Shown in pieces: positions 17,110 through 25,007 of a stretch of 38,754 nt of DNA (the stretch's first letter is position 1; each line of letters opens with the position of its first letter). Location: positions 165,469 to 204,222 of the forward strand of contig JAPCJR010000001.1 in assembly GCA_027886865.1 (NCBI GenBank), in the 5' to 3' direction. Below the pieces are notes generated by a model. The model was given only the letters and a program-made list of their open reading frames with translations, ran no database searches and was not told the DNA's origin. The position numbers and the translations under genes were made by a program. The stretch is from Nitrososphaerota archaeon (lineage in GTDB: Archaea > Thermoproteota > Nitrososphaeria > Nitrososphaerales > UBA183).

Positions 17110-17129
17110 GGCTCGTCGCACCTCCGCCA
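17103..17129 (+). repeat. Degraded copy (h) of the dispersed ATTGCGCCTCC element
   Basis: GGCATAGGGCTCGTCGCACC followed by TCCGCC keeps the GGG and CCTCCGCC parts of the element but lacks the exact core. It overlaps the stop codon of the carbamoyl hydrolase. Weak copy. Confidence 0.35.
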
Positions 17130-17267
17130 GGGAATCTCAGTCACACGTTGCGCAGCAGGCATAAGACGAAGATTCAGCAGTTGATTAGGAGGAGTAGGAC
17201 CGAATCGTGCTTTCCAACTTTTCCATGAGTCTGCTGTACTGGGGACTCGCTCTCGCCTTTGAAGAGG

Positions 17268-18182
17268 CTACTTTCCATAGACAAGAGGAGGGTTCCTGGG
17301 AGTCAGCTGGGAGATGTCATCGCCGACCCTGACCACGCCGCTGCTCAGCGGTAGGACGTTCTCTCCGAATATCAGCTCCTTGGTCCGGCTCCATCTCTTG
17401 TAGGTGCTGAGCGCGGTAAGAGGTTCCGTCCCTCTCCTCTCTCCCTTCTCCTGGTCTACCGTCGTGACGGGGCAGCGGGTGCACGGCTTCGGCTGCAAGA
17501 AGCGCACCTGCCCAATCATCCCCTCGTACATCCCGTGTTCCGCCTGTGGCTCTCCACCCCGGCCGACGATGTTAGGCCTGAAACTGGTCCATGGAATCTC
17601 CTGACCCGCAATCGCGGAGAGTTCGTCCACCGACTCCTGCATGAACCAGTGAATCGGGTAGGCGTCCTGAAACAGAATCTGGTTCGTGTTCTGCAGGTAG
17701 TTCTGGCTAGCCAGCCTGTGGAACGTGCCGCTCGCCCTCACCAACCTGACCTTCACCCCGAGGTGCTCGCTCAGCCACTTCGCGACTGGCTCCCCCTGGT
17801 CAACCGCGGACACGACCACCTTGTGGATCTTGACCGTCATCTCGTCTCCGGGACCCTGGTCGCGGGCCACTGCTATCGGGTCGCTGCCCTTCCATGTGAG
17901 CCTCAGCGCACCGTCCCTGATTTCGGGCCTGATCAGCGCGAGCACTGCGAGGCTTTGTGGCTTGGCCTCCTCCCTTGTCCTCTTGTCCCTCTGTGTCATG
18001 AACAGATGCACGCCGTCGGCTTCCGCCTGCTCCCTGACGACCATGTACTCCCGGTCGCCCTCCAGCCCCGTTGGGCCGACCCTGACGCTCTGGAGCTCGA
18101 CCCTCGCGCACCCCTTCACCGGGTATAGCGCTATGTGCGAGACCTTGCCGATGTGCCTGGGGGATTCGACGGAGCGCTGCAA
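17268..18182 (-). CDS. MOSC-domain protein (YcbX/mARC type)
   Basis: 304 aa. The N-terminal MOSC beta-barrel starts KVSHIALYPVKGCARVEL (about 14-31) with GPTGLEGDREYMVV shortly after. The MOSC domain proper contains FRPNIVGRGG and KPCTRCPVTTVDQEKGER, whose cysteine is the expected molybdenum-cofactor ligand. The C-terminal GENVLPLSSGVVRVGD closes the domain. Such proteins carry molybdenum cofactor and reduce N-hydroxylated compounds, or serve as cofactor sulfur carriers. The start is TTG at 18182; no earlier start is possible because an in-frame TAA lies just upstream. It is downstream of the GNAT gene on the same strand, separated by about 65 nt. Confidence 0.88.
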   Translation of the reverse strand: MQRSVESPRHIGKVSHIALYPVKGCARVELQSVRVGPTGLEGDREYMVVREQAEADGVHLFMTQRDKRTREEAKPQSLAVLALIRPEIRDGALRLTWKGSDPIAVARDQGPGDEMTVKIHKVVVSAVDQGEPVAKWLSEHLGVKVRLVRASGTFHRLASQNYLQNTNQILFQDAYPIHWFMQESVDELSAIAGQEIPWTSFRPNIVGRGGEPQAEHGMYEGMIGQVRFLQPKPCTRCPVTTVDQEKGERRGTEPLTALSTYKRWSRTKELIFGENVLPLSSGVVRVGDDISQLTPRNPPLVYGK

Positions 18183-18233
18183 GGGTATGAGGCCTCGATG
18201 AGAACCATTTGCTACTTAATTTTTCAGTCTCTG

Positions 18234-18264
18234 GTCGTGAATGGGTTTCATTGCGCCTCCGCCG
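18234..18264 (+). repeat. Dispersed element copy a, overlapping the GNAT stop codon
   Basis: GTGAATGGGTTTCATTGCGC followed by CTCCGCCG contains the exact core ATTGCGCCTCC. Read on the minus strand it supplies the last codons (Ala-Glu-Ala-Gln) and the TGA stop of the acetyltransferase. Confidence 0.7.
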
Positions 18265-18745
18265 CGAGTTCAGAAAGCTTGTCAGAGGTGAGTCTGTAGA
18301 TGCACCAATCGGCGAGACGCGCGCCTCCCAGGCTGTCATAGAACTCCATCGCGCTGCGATTCCACGTCAGGACGGCCCATTCCATCCGTCCGCACCTGTG
18401 CTTGACGGCCTCTCTGACGCAGCGCATGAAGAGGGCCCGCCCGACTCCCTTGCGCCTGTATGCTTCAAGGACGAATATATCCTCAAGGTATAGGGTCGGC
18501 CGGCCGAGGAACGTAGAGTACGTGTAGAAGTAGACCGCGTATCCGACGTGCTTCCCTCCGTAGAGCGCGACGAAGAGGTTCGCCTTCTTCTTGACGAAAA
18601 CATCACGGACGATCCTTCGTCTTGCGTCCCGCCCTGGAGGGTCCAGTTTCTCGTAGGCGGCTAGGGAGTCTATGAGCCCGAGGAAACTCTTCGAGTCCCT
18701 CTTGGTGCCTTTCCTTACTACCAGGATTCGTGGTGAGGAGGACAA
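18248..18745 (-). CDS. GNAT-family N-acetyltransferase
   Basis: 165 aa with the full GNAT fold. LYLEDIFVLEAYRRKGVGRA (about 103-122) contains the acetyl-CoA pyrophosphate-binding R/Q-x-x-G-x-G/A loop, and WAVLTWNRSAMEFYDSLGGA is the C-terminal signature. It resembles the diamine (spermidine/spermine) acetyltransferase branch, so a small amine or amino-acid acceptor is plausible. The start is TTG at 18745. The 3' end runs into a copy of the dispersed element, and the final codons AEAQ-stop are encoded by that copy, so the natural C-terminus may have been altered. The MOSC gene follows on the same strand. Confidence 0.87.
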   Translation of the reverse strand: MSSSPRILVVRKGTKRDSKSFLGLIDSLAAYEKLDPPGRDARRRIVRDVFVKKKANLFVALYGGKHVGYAVYFYTYSTFLGRPTLYLEDIFVLEAYRRKGVGRALFMRCVREAVKHRCGRMEWAVLTWNRSAMEFYDSLGGARLADWCIYRLTSDKLSELAAEAQ

Positions 18746-18831
18746 TCGGTAATGGAGGCACGTCGTGCCTGGCGGGGAGATAAAACATTCCCCGATATTC
18801 GAACGGGGGTACTAGCGCGGCTTCGTCGTTC

Positions 18832-19992
18832 CTATGTCCGAATCAGAAGGGCTCCGATGACTCCGCTTATCCCGATGATTCCCAGGGCCGTGAAACCTAC
18901 CAGGTAGCTTCCTGTTGCGTCCAGGGTATATCCGATAATGATCGGTGAAAGAAAAGTCCCGACGTTGCTGAGCGTGTTGAAGATGCCGAATGAGAGGCCC
19001 GCCGCTTGGATTCCTCGCGCGGAAGAGTAAGGCACGAGCGCAAAGAGAGGACCGATGAAGAGGTTTCCACCTATCCCTAGCATGACCATCCAGAACGTGG
19101 CAATCGACCACGTGTTGGACACCGCTATGAAGTATGGCGAGACGACTAACAGTACCATTGAAACGAGGATGACCGGTCGCGGTCCGATTCTGTGACTGAG
19201 AATCCCGCCGGCGAAAGACGCCGCGATGCCTGCGACGCCCACGGTTGCGATGAGATGACCCGCATCTACCTCGTTCAGGTTCAGGTTTGCCATGAGAAAC
19301 GCGGGCATCCAGGCTAGGAGCCCCACGGTCACAACGAGCGAAGTGAAGTTCGCGAGCACCAACACGAGGAGCTTCTTGGTCACGAGTCCCCTTGCGTCGA
19401 CCTTGGCCAAGACCGAAGGGACTGTCATCGTTCCCCATCGGGCAGGGAGGATGGCCATGACCGTGATTGCGAGCGAGAGAAGAACCGTAAACTCGAGGGG
19501 CGGGTGCCAATCTTTGCCGACTATCAGTATCGGCAGCACCAGGTAAGCCAGGGTCTGAGACCCGCCCCAGCCGGTTCCAAGGACTCCACTGGCCCTCTGG
19601 AGCTGCTTACCGGAGAAGGACGAAGAAAGGATTCTCACATCGGCTGGAAGTATCATGCCCGCGCCTGCTCCCGCGATGGCCCTCGAGAACAGCGCCGCGT
19701 CGAAGCTGTTGCCGAATATGAAGACGAGCGGGGCGACCGTCACCACGGACAGAGAGACGAGGAGGGTCTTTGCACCCCCGATTCTGTCCGCGAGGAGACC
19801 GGCCGGGATCTGAAGGATCGTGTACGTCAGAGCGAATGCTGAGGTCAGGAGCCCGGATTCGGTGTTGGAGAGTCCGAACTGCTGCGATACTAGTGTCGAT
19901 ATTGTGGGATAGTTGAGCAGGGACACACCCAGCGCTACGAATGCCAGGGTGGCAACGGCGAGCGTGTAGTACCTTCTTGAGTCGGACTGCAT
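18832..19992 (-). CDS. Major facilitator superfamily transporter
   Basis: 386 aa from the ATG at 19992, with about 12 hydrophobic segments. The MFS motif A appears as GLLADRIGGAKTLL (loop 2-3), with a second form GGILSHRIGPRPVI in the C-terminal half, showing the usual duplicated six-helix design. An upstream in-frame GTG (20043) would add 17 polar residues. A TTCAATAACTC box lies 28 nt before the ATG, so I prefer 19992. It is divergent from the F420-type oxidoreductase at 20088. Cargo is unknown; an organic anion or small metabolite is typical. Confidence 0.9.
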   Translation of the reverse strand: MQSDSRRYYTLAVATLAFVALGVSLLNYPTISTLVSQQFGLSNTESGLLTSAFALTYTILQIPAGLLADRIGGAKTLLVSLSVVTVAPLVFIFGNSFDAALFSRAIAGAGAGMILPADVRILSSSFSGKQLQRASGVLGTGWGGSQTLAYLVLPILIVGKDWHPPLEFTVLLSLAITVMAILPARWGTMTVPSVLAKVDARGLVTKKLLVLVLANFTSLVVTVGLLAWMPAFLMANLNLNEVDAGHLIATVGVAGIAASFAGGILSHRIGPRPVILVSMVLLVVSPYFIAVSNTWSIATFWMVMLGIGGNLFIGPLFALVPYSSARGIQAAGLSFGIFNTLSNVGTFLSPIIIGYTLDATGSYLVGFTALGIIGISGVIGALLIRT

Positions 19993-20013
19993 CGAACAGC
20001 AGTCCACGCTTGA

Positions 20014-20026
20014 TTGAGTTATTGAA
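20014..20026 (-). promoter_or_regulatory. Weak TATA-like box deciding the MFS start
   Basis: The minus-strand TTCAATAACTC is centred about 28 nt upstream of the ATG at 19992 and lies inside the longer GTG-started reading frame. Confidence 0.35.
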
Positions 20027-20087
20027 TCTGCGCGACGGGTCACGGAACACTAAAGAATCGGCTCGCATCATCGCGCGCGGGAAGACC

Positions 20088-21179
20088 TTGGTAGCCCGGC
20101 GAATCCTCTTTTCGCGAGAGCTGACGAGCACCGATGTCCATGAGAACCTGAAAGATGCCATCCTGGCCGAGAAGCAGGGATATGACTGCCTGTGGATTCC
20201 TGACCATCTGACCGACATACCCCCGCCCACCGTCGTGCTAGACGCTTGGACGGCTCTGAGCTATGTCGGGTCGCACACCAAGAGAATCAGGGTCGCCTCA
20301 GGCGTTACAGATACCCAGAGGATACATCCCGCCAAGACTGCGAACATCGTCGCGACGCTGGACAACATCACGAACGGGCGTGCGGTCCTCGGGATCGGCG
20401 CTGGTGAGGTGATGAATATCAAGCCCTACGGGATCCCTTGGGAATCGAGCGAAGTACGGATCAAGCGGGTGGAAGAAGCGATAAGGGTGATCAGGCTCCT
20501 CTGGTCCTCGTCATATAGCAAGCCGGTGAGTTTCAAGGGAGACCATTACAACCTTGACCAAGCGCACCTTGACCTGCCGCCGGTCCAGAAGCCCTCTCCT
20601 CCCATCTATGTGGGAGCTTACTCTTCCTCAAAGATGCTGGCGATCGCCGGAGAGCTTGCAGACGGCTGGTATCCTGCATTCTACTATACCGTCGATAGCT
20701 ATCGAGAGAAACTGGGAATCATCAAGGAGGCCGCAAAGAGGGCAGGCAGAAGCTTCGATTCCATAGACAGGATGGCGTACGTGCCCATCATAATCGGGGA
20801 GAAATCGCCGTCTCTTATGAGAGACCTCAAGAAGAATCTAAAAAAACAGATGATCACGAACAGGTACCTGTTCAAGATACTCGGGGTGGAAGACGCGCTC
20901 GATTCTGTCCCCAAAGAACTGAACTATCAGCTAATAGCCCCGACCTTGGGATATTCCAAGATGATAGACAGGGTGGTGAGCAAGCTCCATATCCCCGACG
21001 AGGCTCTCGAGAAGGGACTGGATGAGATGATGGCTATCGGTACGCCCGACCAGTGCATAAGTTCACTCGAGAGGTTCGTGAAAGCCGGCGCGACCCACAT
21101 CTGCGTGAACACCCCGCTCGGCGGAAGGGATGATTATCGTTTGGTCGCGAGCAAGATCATCCCCCATTTCAAGGGCTAG
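20088..21179 (+). CDS. Luciferase-like (LLM) F420-dependent oxidoreductase, Mer-like
   Basis: 363 aa from the TTG at 20088. A longer frame back to 19941 overlaps the divergent MFS gene and encodes Arg/Ser-rich sequence unlike the family. The TIM-barrel LLM pattern is clear: AEKQGYDCLWIPDHL (first helix-strand), RIRVASGVTDTQRIHP, TLDNITNGRAVLGIGAGEV, KRVEEAIRVIRLLW, and GDHYNLDQAHLDLPPVQ. This is the layout of methylenetetrahydromethanopterin reductase-like enzymes that transfer hydride to or from coenzyme F420. Substrate unknown. A second LLM enzyme is at 22919. Confidence 0.88.
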   Translation: MVARRILFSRELTSTDVHENLKDAILAEKQGYDCLWIPDHLTDIPPPTVVLDAWTALSYVGSHTKRIRVASGVTDTQRIHPAKTANIVATLDNITNGRAVLGIGAGEVMNIKPYGIPWESSEVRIKRVEEAIRVIRLLWSSSYSKPVSFKGDHYNLDQAHLDLPPVQKPSPPIYVGAYSSSKMLAIAGELADGWYPAFYYTVDSYREKLGIIKEAAKRAGRSFDSIDRMAYVPIIIGEKSPSLMRDLKKNLKKQMITNRYLFKILGVEDALDSVPKELNYQLIAPTLGYSKMIDRVVSKLHIPDEALEKGLDEMMAIGTPDQCISSLERFVKAGATHICVNTPLGGRDDYRLVASKIIPHFKG

Positions 21180-21200
21180 CAGCCGCCGACGCAGCGGAGA

Positions 21201-21536
21201 TTATTTCTCGATCTTCTTGCCGCCTAGCATGACCAGCGTGCCGCCGTCTCCTACCTTTGCCCAGCCGTCGGTGACTTTCTTGAATCCTTCGCTCTGCGTC
21301 GTCTTTATCCACTCCCCAAAGTCCTTCACGTCGATGATTTCGAAGACCTGGTAGGGGAGGTTCTTCTTCTCGGGTTCGCCGCTGCCCTGAAGGGAGTCGG
21401 TCACTTCGAACACCTCGAATTTCTCAACTACCTTTTGCTTCGGCGTAATGATCTGGTCGATTTCTCTTGAGAACTTCTTGTACTGCTCGATGGTCGCGCC
21501 CGGCTTCAGCTTGTAGATGACGAGGACTTTTGTCAT
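21201..21536 (-). CDS. Small dimeric alpha/beta-barrel protein, 111 aa
   Basis: Starts MTKVLVIYKLKPGATIEQYK and has alternating beta-alpha pattern (VLVIYKL, EQYKKFSREI, KFEVFEVTDS, PYQVFEIIDV, FGEWIKTTQS). This fits a one-domain ferredoxin-like (Dabb/ABM) fold that dimerises. Related small proteins act as cofactor-free monooxygenases, cyclases or ligand binders; no catalytic role is visible. The ATG at 21536 has a TATA box AAATTAAATA 29 nt upstream. The promoter is flanked by inverted repeats that may be operator sites. Confidence 0.75.
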   Translation of the reverse strand: MTKVLVIYKLKPGATIEQYKKFSREIDQIITPKQKVVEKFEVFEVTDSLQGSGEPEKKNLPYQVFEIIDVKDFGEWIKTTQSEGFKKVTDGWAKVGDGGTLVMLGGKKIEK

Positions 21537-21553
21537 GGTGTCCTCGTGTAGAG

Positions 21554-21576
21554 CGTGAGCTATTTAATTTCTCACG
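21554..21576. promoter_or_regulatory. TATA box (21561-21570) framed by an inverted repeat
   Basis: The minus-strand TATA box AAATTAAATA for the gene starting at 21536 sits exactly inside CGTGAG-N11-CTCACG. An inverted repeat straddling the TATA box is the usual position of an archaeal repressor operator. Confidence 0.45.
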
Positions 21577-21579
21577 AGC

Positions 21580-21595
21580 TGGGATTCGAATCCCA
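21580..21595. repeat. 16-bp perfect palindrome upstream of the 21201-21536 promoter
   Basis: TGGGATTCGAATCCCA is its own reverse complement. It contains TTCGAAT like a tRNA TPsiC arm, but no cloverleaf can be built around it on either strand. It lies just upstream of the TATA box, so it is a candidate regulator-binding site. Confidence 0.45.
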
Positions 21596-21640
21596 CTCAC
21601 GGTCCGTTTGACAGAGAGTGGGAGAAGGCCTCGGTGAGCT

Positions 21641-21814
21641 TCAGACTGATGCTACTAAGGCCAGTGGTTGATAGTTCCCAAGTATCTTGAAGAGACTCGT
21701 TCCGCACGACGGGCAGGTACCTTGCAGCGCTCTCCGTCCGTTCTTGAGCGTCACTTCATGGGGAGAGCTGATCTCTCGCTTCGCCTTCTCCTTCATGCAA
21801 TATGCTTCTGACAT
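21641..21814 (-). CDS. DUF5679-type small zinc protein, 57 aa
   Basis: From the ATG at 21814 the product is MSEAYCMKEKAKREISSPHE followed by VTLKNGRRALQGTCPSCGTS and a hydrophobic tail. The Cys in AYC plus the CPSC pair, and the VTLKNGRRALQG middle, match the DUF5679 family as I recall it, which is found in archaea and some bacteria and has unknown function. The first of the usual two cysteine pairs is reduced here (C-x-x-K instead of C-x-x-C). A TTTATCTCC box 26 nt upstream of 21814 fixes the start. A longer frame to 21856 would run through that box. Confidence 0.72.
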   Translation of the reverse strand: MSEAYCMKEKAKREISSPHEVTLKNGRRALQGTCPSCGTSLFKILGNYQPLALVASV

Positions 21815-21833
21815 GAGTGCATTGACGCATATC

Positions 21834-21842
21834 GGAGATAAA
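21834..21842 (-). promoter_or_regulatory. TATA-like box deciding the DUF5679 start
   Basis: The minus-strand TTTATCTCC is centred about 26 nt upstream of the ATG at 21814. Confidence 0.45.
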
Positions 21843-21989
21843 CGTCCGTAGAGCAAGATAAGTCCACTTCAGCCTCCCAAAAGCTTGACAAGGGCATTCG
21901 ATCCATACCTCGCTGGCTTGCATTTGCCTCGAGCAAGAAAGAGTCTAATCACGAATGGACTGACGTAGCGGCTGCCGGAGAACAACCGA

Positions 21990-22805
21990 ATGAGTCAAGA
22001 CTGGTCCCGGGCCGCTTCGGGGTGGCGCAAGTGGCACCGAAGGTTTGCAGTTCAGAGCGCTGCCTTGACCAGCCTGATCATAAGCGGCGCCCAGCTGAGA
22101 CGGGGGATGAACGTGCTGGACCTGGCGAGCGGCAGCGGCGAACCCGCGCTGCCAGAGGCCAAGCTGGTGGGCCCGGACGGGCACATCACTGCCACCGACA
22201 CCTCCTCCGAGATGCTCCTCGTGGCGGAGGAGAACGCTAGAAGTTTGGGTCTGGGCAACCTGACGTTCCTCCAGGTCGATTCACAGGAACTCCCGTTCCC
22301 GGACGAGAGCTTCGATGTAGTGACATGCCGCCTTGGCCTAATGTTCTTTCCCGACCCAGTAGCAGTTCTGAGAGAGGTTCGCAGAGTGCTGAGGCGGGGA
22401 GGCCGCGCTAGCTTCGTGACATGGGGTCCGATTGACCAGAACCCCAGGTTCGCGTCGACCTTCGGCGTCCTGCAGAGCGACCCCGTGGTCCGGGCAAAGA
22501 TATCGCAGCCCGAGCTCTTCAGGTACAAAAGCCCCGAATCGCTGATCAAACTGCTGCGTGAAGCGGGCTTTGGGGAGGTCTCCGCAGTATATCACACGGT
22601 CCCCTTCACGTGGAACGGTCCGGTCCGGGAAGCGTGGGAGTGCTTCAGTGAGCTGAGCGCCCCGTTTCAGCGGGCATTTGCCCAGGTCCCGGCCGAGGAC
22701 AGAGAAAGGATAACCAAAGCTATACTTGAATCGATAGGAAGATACTATGACGGAAGGACGGTAAACTTCACAGCCGGAGTAGTCCTTGCGTCGTGCACGC
22801 GCTGA
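21990..22805 (+). CDS. Class I SAM-dependent methyltransferase (UbiE/COQ5-like)
   Basis: 271 aa. The SAM site is NVLDLASGSGEPALPEAKLV (about 40-59, motif I), the acidic strand end is ITATDTSSEML, motif III is QVDSQELPFPDESFDVVTCR, and LRRGGRASFVTWGP is the last core strand. The DSQELPFPDESFDVV pattern is typical of UbiE-like C- or O-methyltransferases of small lipophilic molecules. The C-terminal part (about 180-271) is a helical lid that selects the acceptor. It lies upstream of the second F420-type oxidoreductase and on the same strand, with a gap of 113 nt. Acceptor unknown. Confidence 0.88.
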   Translation: MSQDWSRAASGWRKWHRRFAVQSAALTSLIISGAQLRRGMNVLDLASGSGEPALPEAKLVGPDGHITATDTSSEMLLVAEENARSLGLGNLTFLQVDSQELPFPDESFDVVTCRLGLMFFPDPVAVLREVRRVLRRGGRASFVTWGPIDQNPRFASTFGVLQSDPVVRAKISQPELFRYKSPESLIKLLREAGFGEVSAVYHTVPFTWNGPVREAWECFSELSAPFQRAFAQVPAEDRERITKAILESIGRYYDGRTVNFTAGVVLASCTR

Positions 22806-22877
22806 CCAACTGCGAACGTGATACGGAAGGTGGAAGAATGGAACAGCACTTCTGAAATAGAGATGACGTTCGCAGCC

Positions 22878-22886
22878 TTAAATATC
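22878..22886 (+). promoter_or_regulatory. TATA box for the second LLM oxidoreductase
   Basis: TTAAATATC is centred about 37 nt upstream of the ATG at 22919, implying a leader of roughly 10 nt. Confidence 0.45.
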
Positions 22887-22918
22887 GAGAACGTGGGAAT
22901 TGCCTCGATTCTCCGGCC

Positions 22919-24025
22919 ATGAGACCGCTTCTCATAGGACTGAACTCGGCGTCAGAACAATACACCCCTTCAGACCTGATCAAACGCGGTCTTGGAGCTC
23001 ATCAGTCTGGTTTTGATTCCTTTTGGGTCTCGGACCACTTCCATCCCTGGTTCCATACCGGGGGGCACAGCAGCTTTGCGTGGGAGGTGATAGCGGCGAT
23101 GACCGCCAGGAGCGACAGGCTCGTGATGGGCACGAGCGTCACGGCGCCGCTGTTCAGATACAATCCCGCGATAGTGGCCCAAGCTTTCTCCACCCTCTCC
23201 TACCTGGCCCCCGGGAGGGTCTGGCTCGGCATGGCGACCGGGGAGGGATTGAACGAGATACCGTGCGGATACGAGTGGCCTCGCTCGCACGCCGAAAGGG
23301 TCAGGAGACTGAGGGAAGCGACGATAATCGTAAGGCTCCTCTGGACGAAGGAGTTCGTCACGTTCAAGGGAGAGTATTACAACCTGCACAAGGCCAACCT
23401 CTACGACAAACCACCGATACCGATTCCGATACACCTCTCTGGGTTCGGTCCCCACTCCGCGGAACTCGCGGGGGAGCTCGGCGATTGCCTGATGACTGTT
23501 GGGCCAGCAGACCCGTCGAGGGTCAGAGACGTCCTGTTTCCGGCGGTCGAGAGGGGGGCCAGGCTGAGCGGTCGCAGGCTGGACGACGTCGAAAAGTCGA
23601 TTGTGCTCGGAGTCGGCTTTCATCAAGACCGAGAGAAGGCCATAGACGCATTGCTCCCCTGGCGGGGGTCGATGCTCCCCGTGTTCGCCGATTCGGAGGT
23701 TCACGACCCGCGCGTCATCGAGGAGAACGGGAATCGCGTCGGAAGAGATTCGATAGAGAAGTACATGGTCATCGCGACCTCTCCGGAAGAGGTGATCTCC
23801 GCCGTCGAGCGGCAGGTCAAGCTGGGGTTCGACCACATCGGCCTGGCCCTCTCAGGAGACCTGCCCGCCTTTCTCACCGCGGCGAAGGAGAAGATACTGC
23901 CGTACTTCCGCGAGGAATACAAGGACAGGAGATTCAACGGCGAGTATCGCGGCCGATATGACTGGGAAAACCTCAAGCAGCTTCTGGACGCAAAGGACTT
24001 GGGCCACAAGATCAGGATGTCGTGA
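22919..24025 (+). CDS. Luciferase-like F420-dependent oxidoreductase, FGD/ADF-like
   Basis: 368 aa. The sequence follows the F420-dependent glucose-6-phosphate dehydrogenase / alcohol dehydrogenase branch: SFWVSDHFHPWFHTGGHSSF (about 35-54), LVMGTSVTAPLFRYNPAIVA, GRVWLGMATGEGLNEIPCGY, and GEYYNLHKANLYDKPPIPIP. The SDHF-x-PW His and the GTGEALNE-like stretch contact F420 in that group. It would oxidise an alcohol, aldehyde or sugar phosphate with F420. The ATG follows a TATA box by about 37 nt. A T-run just past the stop marks the transcript end. The first LLM gene (20088) belongs to another branch. Confidence 0.9.
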   Translation: MRPLLIGLNSASEQYTPSDLIKRGLGAHQSGFDSFWVSDHFHPWFHTGGHSSFAWEVIAAMTARSDRLVMGTSVTAPLFRYNPAIVAQAFSTLSYLAPGRVWLGMATGEGLNEIPCGYEWPRSHAERVRRLREATIIVRLLWTKEFVTFKGEYYNLHKANLYDKPPIPIPIHLSGFGPHSAELAGELGDCLMTVGPADPSRVRDVLFPAVERGARLSGRRLDDVEKSIVLGVGFHQDREKAIDALLPWRGSMLPVFADSEVHDPRVIEENGNRVGRDSIEKYMVIATSPEEVISAVERQVKLGFDHIGLALSGDLPAFLTAAKEKILPYFREEYKDRRFNGEYRGRYDWENLKQLLDAKDLGHKIRMS

Positions 24026-24029
24026 CCGC

Positions 24030-24044
24030 TTTTTTCGGTTTTCT
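24030..24044 (+). terminator. T-rich terminator after the LLM gene
   Basis: CTTTTTTCGGTTTTC begins 5 nt after the stop at 24025. Two T-runs in tandem are typical of intrinsic archaeal termination. Confidence 0.55.
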
Positions 24045-24110
24045 GGCGAAGTCTCTTTCTCTTACTATCCTTCAAGCCTTCCGGCGACACATGATTGGAT
24101 GTGTAGGTGA

Positions 24111-24118
24111 TTTAATAC
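24111..24118 (+). promoter_or_regulatory. TATA box for the 24140 methyltransferase
   Basis: TTTAATAC is centred 26 nt upstream of the ATG at 24140. Confidence 0.55.
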
Positions 24119-24139
24119 GGCCAAACCGCAGATGAAGGC

Positions 24140-24928
24140 ATGTCGAACCCAAGCCACAGGATATGGTCCGCCAATGAAGCGGAGGCTTGGAACTTGGTTA
24201 TTCCCAGAGAGCGGACGGCCAAGGAAGTTCGTTTTCTGCAGTGGGCATTCGGACAATTTGCCGGCAGAGAGGTTCACGAGATACTGGACCTGGGCTGCGG
24301 AGCCGGGCGACTGGCTGTCGAACTGTCAGAGAAGGGCTACGCCGTGACGGGCGTAGACAGCTCCCCTGCCATGCTGAAGATAGCGAGACGAAACGCCGAC
24401 GGAAGACGGGTGAAGCTCAGGCTACTTAGATCCGAGTTGAGCGAACTCAGGATTACGGGACGGTTCGATGCGGCCTACAGTGTCCAGGACCCATTCAACT
24501 ACGTGCTCCAGGAGGAGGAGCTCTCAAACTCGCTCGCAAGGGTGCGATCCCTCCTGCGACCCGGCGGCGTGCTGGTCGTGGATATCATGAACTTCGCCTC
24601 ATTGTACAGCGGGTGGAAAAGAGTCGTGAGGAAGACTATCAAAGGCAACAACTGGACCGTCAGCAATCTCGTATCGCACGAAGTTGATGATGTGAACATG
24701 CTCTGGTATCATAGGCTGGCAGCTCGGATGGTAATCGATGGGAGAACAAGTCGCTGGAAGGAGACGCATGTGCTCAGAATGTGGACGTTTCCGGAGTTCA
24801 AGAGCCAATTGGTGGCCAACGGCTTCTCCGACATACGTCTGTTCGGGAGCCTCAAGGCGGGTATAAGGGAAGCAACGACGCGCGCTCCTCACCTGGTGAT
24901 GGTGGCAACCAAACCCCCTGCTGCTTGA
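24140..24928 (+). CDS. Class I SAM-dependent methyltransferase
   Basis: 262 aa. Motif I is EILDLGCGAGRLAVELSEKG (about 47-66), followed by VTGVDSSPAMLKIARRNADG. The loop LRSELSELRITGRFDAAYSV and the strand LRPGGVLVVDIMNFASLYSG complete the Rossmann-like core. The DPFNYVLQEEEL loop and the C-terminal RWKETHVLRMWTFPEFKSQL resemble small-molecule methyltransferases of the SAM_MT class acting on amines or carboxylates. It is monocistronic, with a TATA box at 24111. A copy of the dispersed element starts about 20 nt after its stop. Confidence 0.88.
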   Translation: MSNPSHRIWSANEAEAWNLVIPRERTAKEVRFLQWAFGQFAGREVHEILDLGCGAGRLAVELSEKGYAVTGVDSSPAMLKIARRNADGRRVKLRLLRSELSELRITGRFDAAYSVQDPFNYVLQEEELSNSLARVRSLLRPGGVLVVDIMNFASLYSGWKRVVRKTIKGNNWTVSNLVSHEVDDVNMLWYHRLAARMVIDGRTSRWKETHVLRMWTFPEFKSQLVANGFSDIRLFGSLKAGIREATTRAPHLVMVATKPPAA

Positions 24929-24948
24929 GATAGAAAGATATCTTGCTC

Positions 24949-24976
24949 TGCATGAGGGTCCATTGCGCCTCCGCCA
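24949..24976 (+). repeat. Dispersed element copy b
   Basis: TGCATGAGGGTCCATTGCGC followed by CTCCGCC. The exact core is present. It lies 32 nt beyond the stop of the minus-strand gene at 25008 and just beyond the + strand methyltransferase. GCCC-N7-GGGC follows, a possible hairpin. Confidence 0.7.
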
Positions 24977-25007
24977 AGGAATATCGCCCGCAGGTTGGGC
25001 TATGCAG

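Noticed and set aside
19941..20087. Upstream extension of the first LLM oxidoreductase
   Set aside because: The extra 49 codons overlap the divergent MFS gene and are Arg/Ser-rich. The TTG at 20088 gives a normal family N-terminus.
22605..22616. TTCACGTGGAAC, a second parS-like site
   Set aside because: It lies inside the methyltransferase coding region and encodes the Phe-Thr-Trp-Asn codons. The match is imperfect (11 of 16 to TGTTTCACGTGAAACA), so probably chance.
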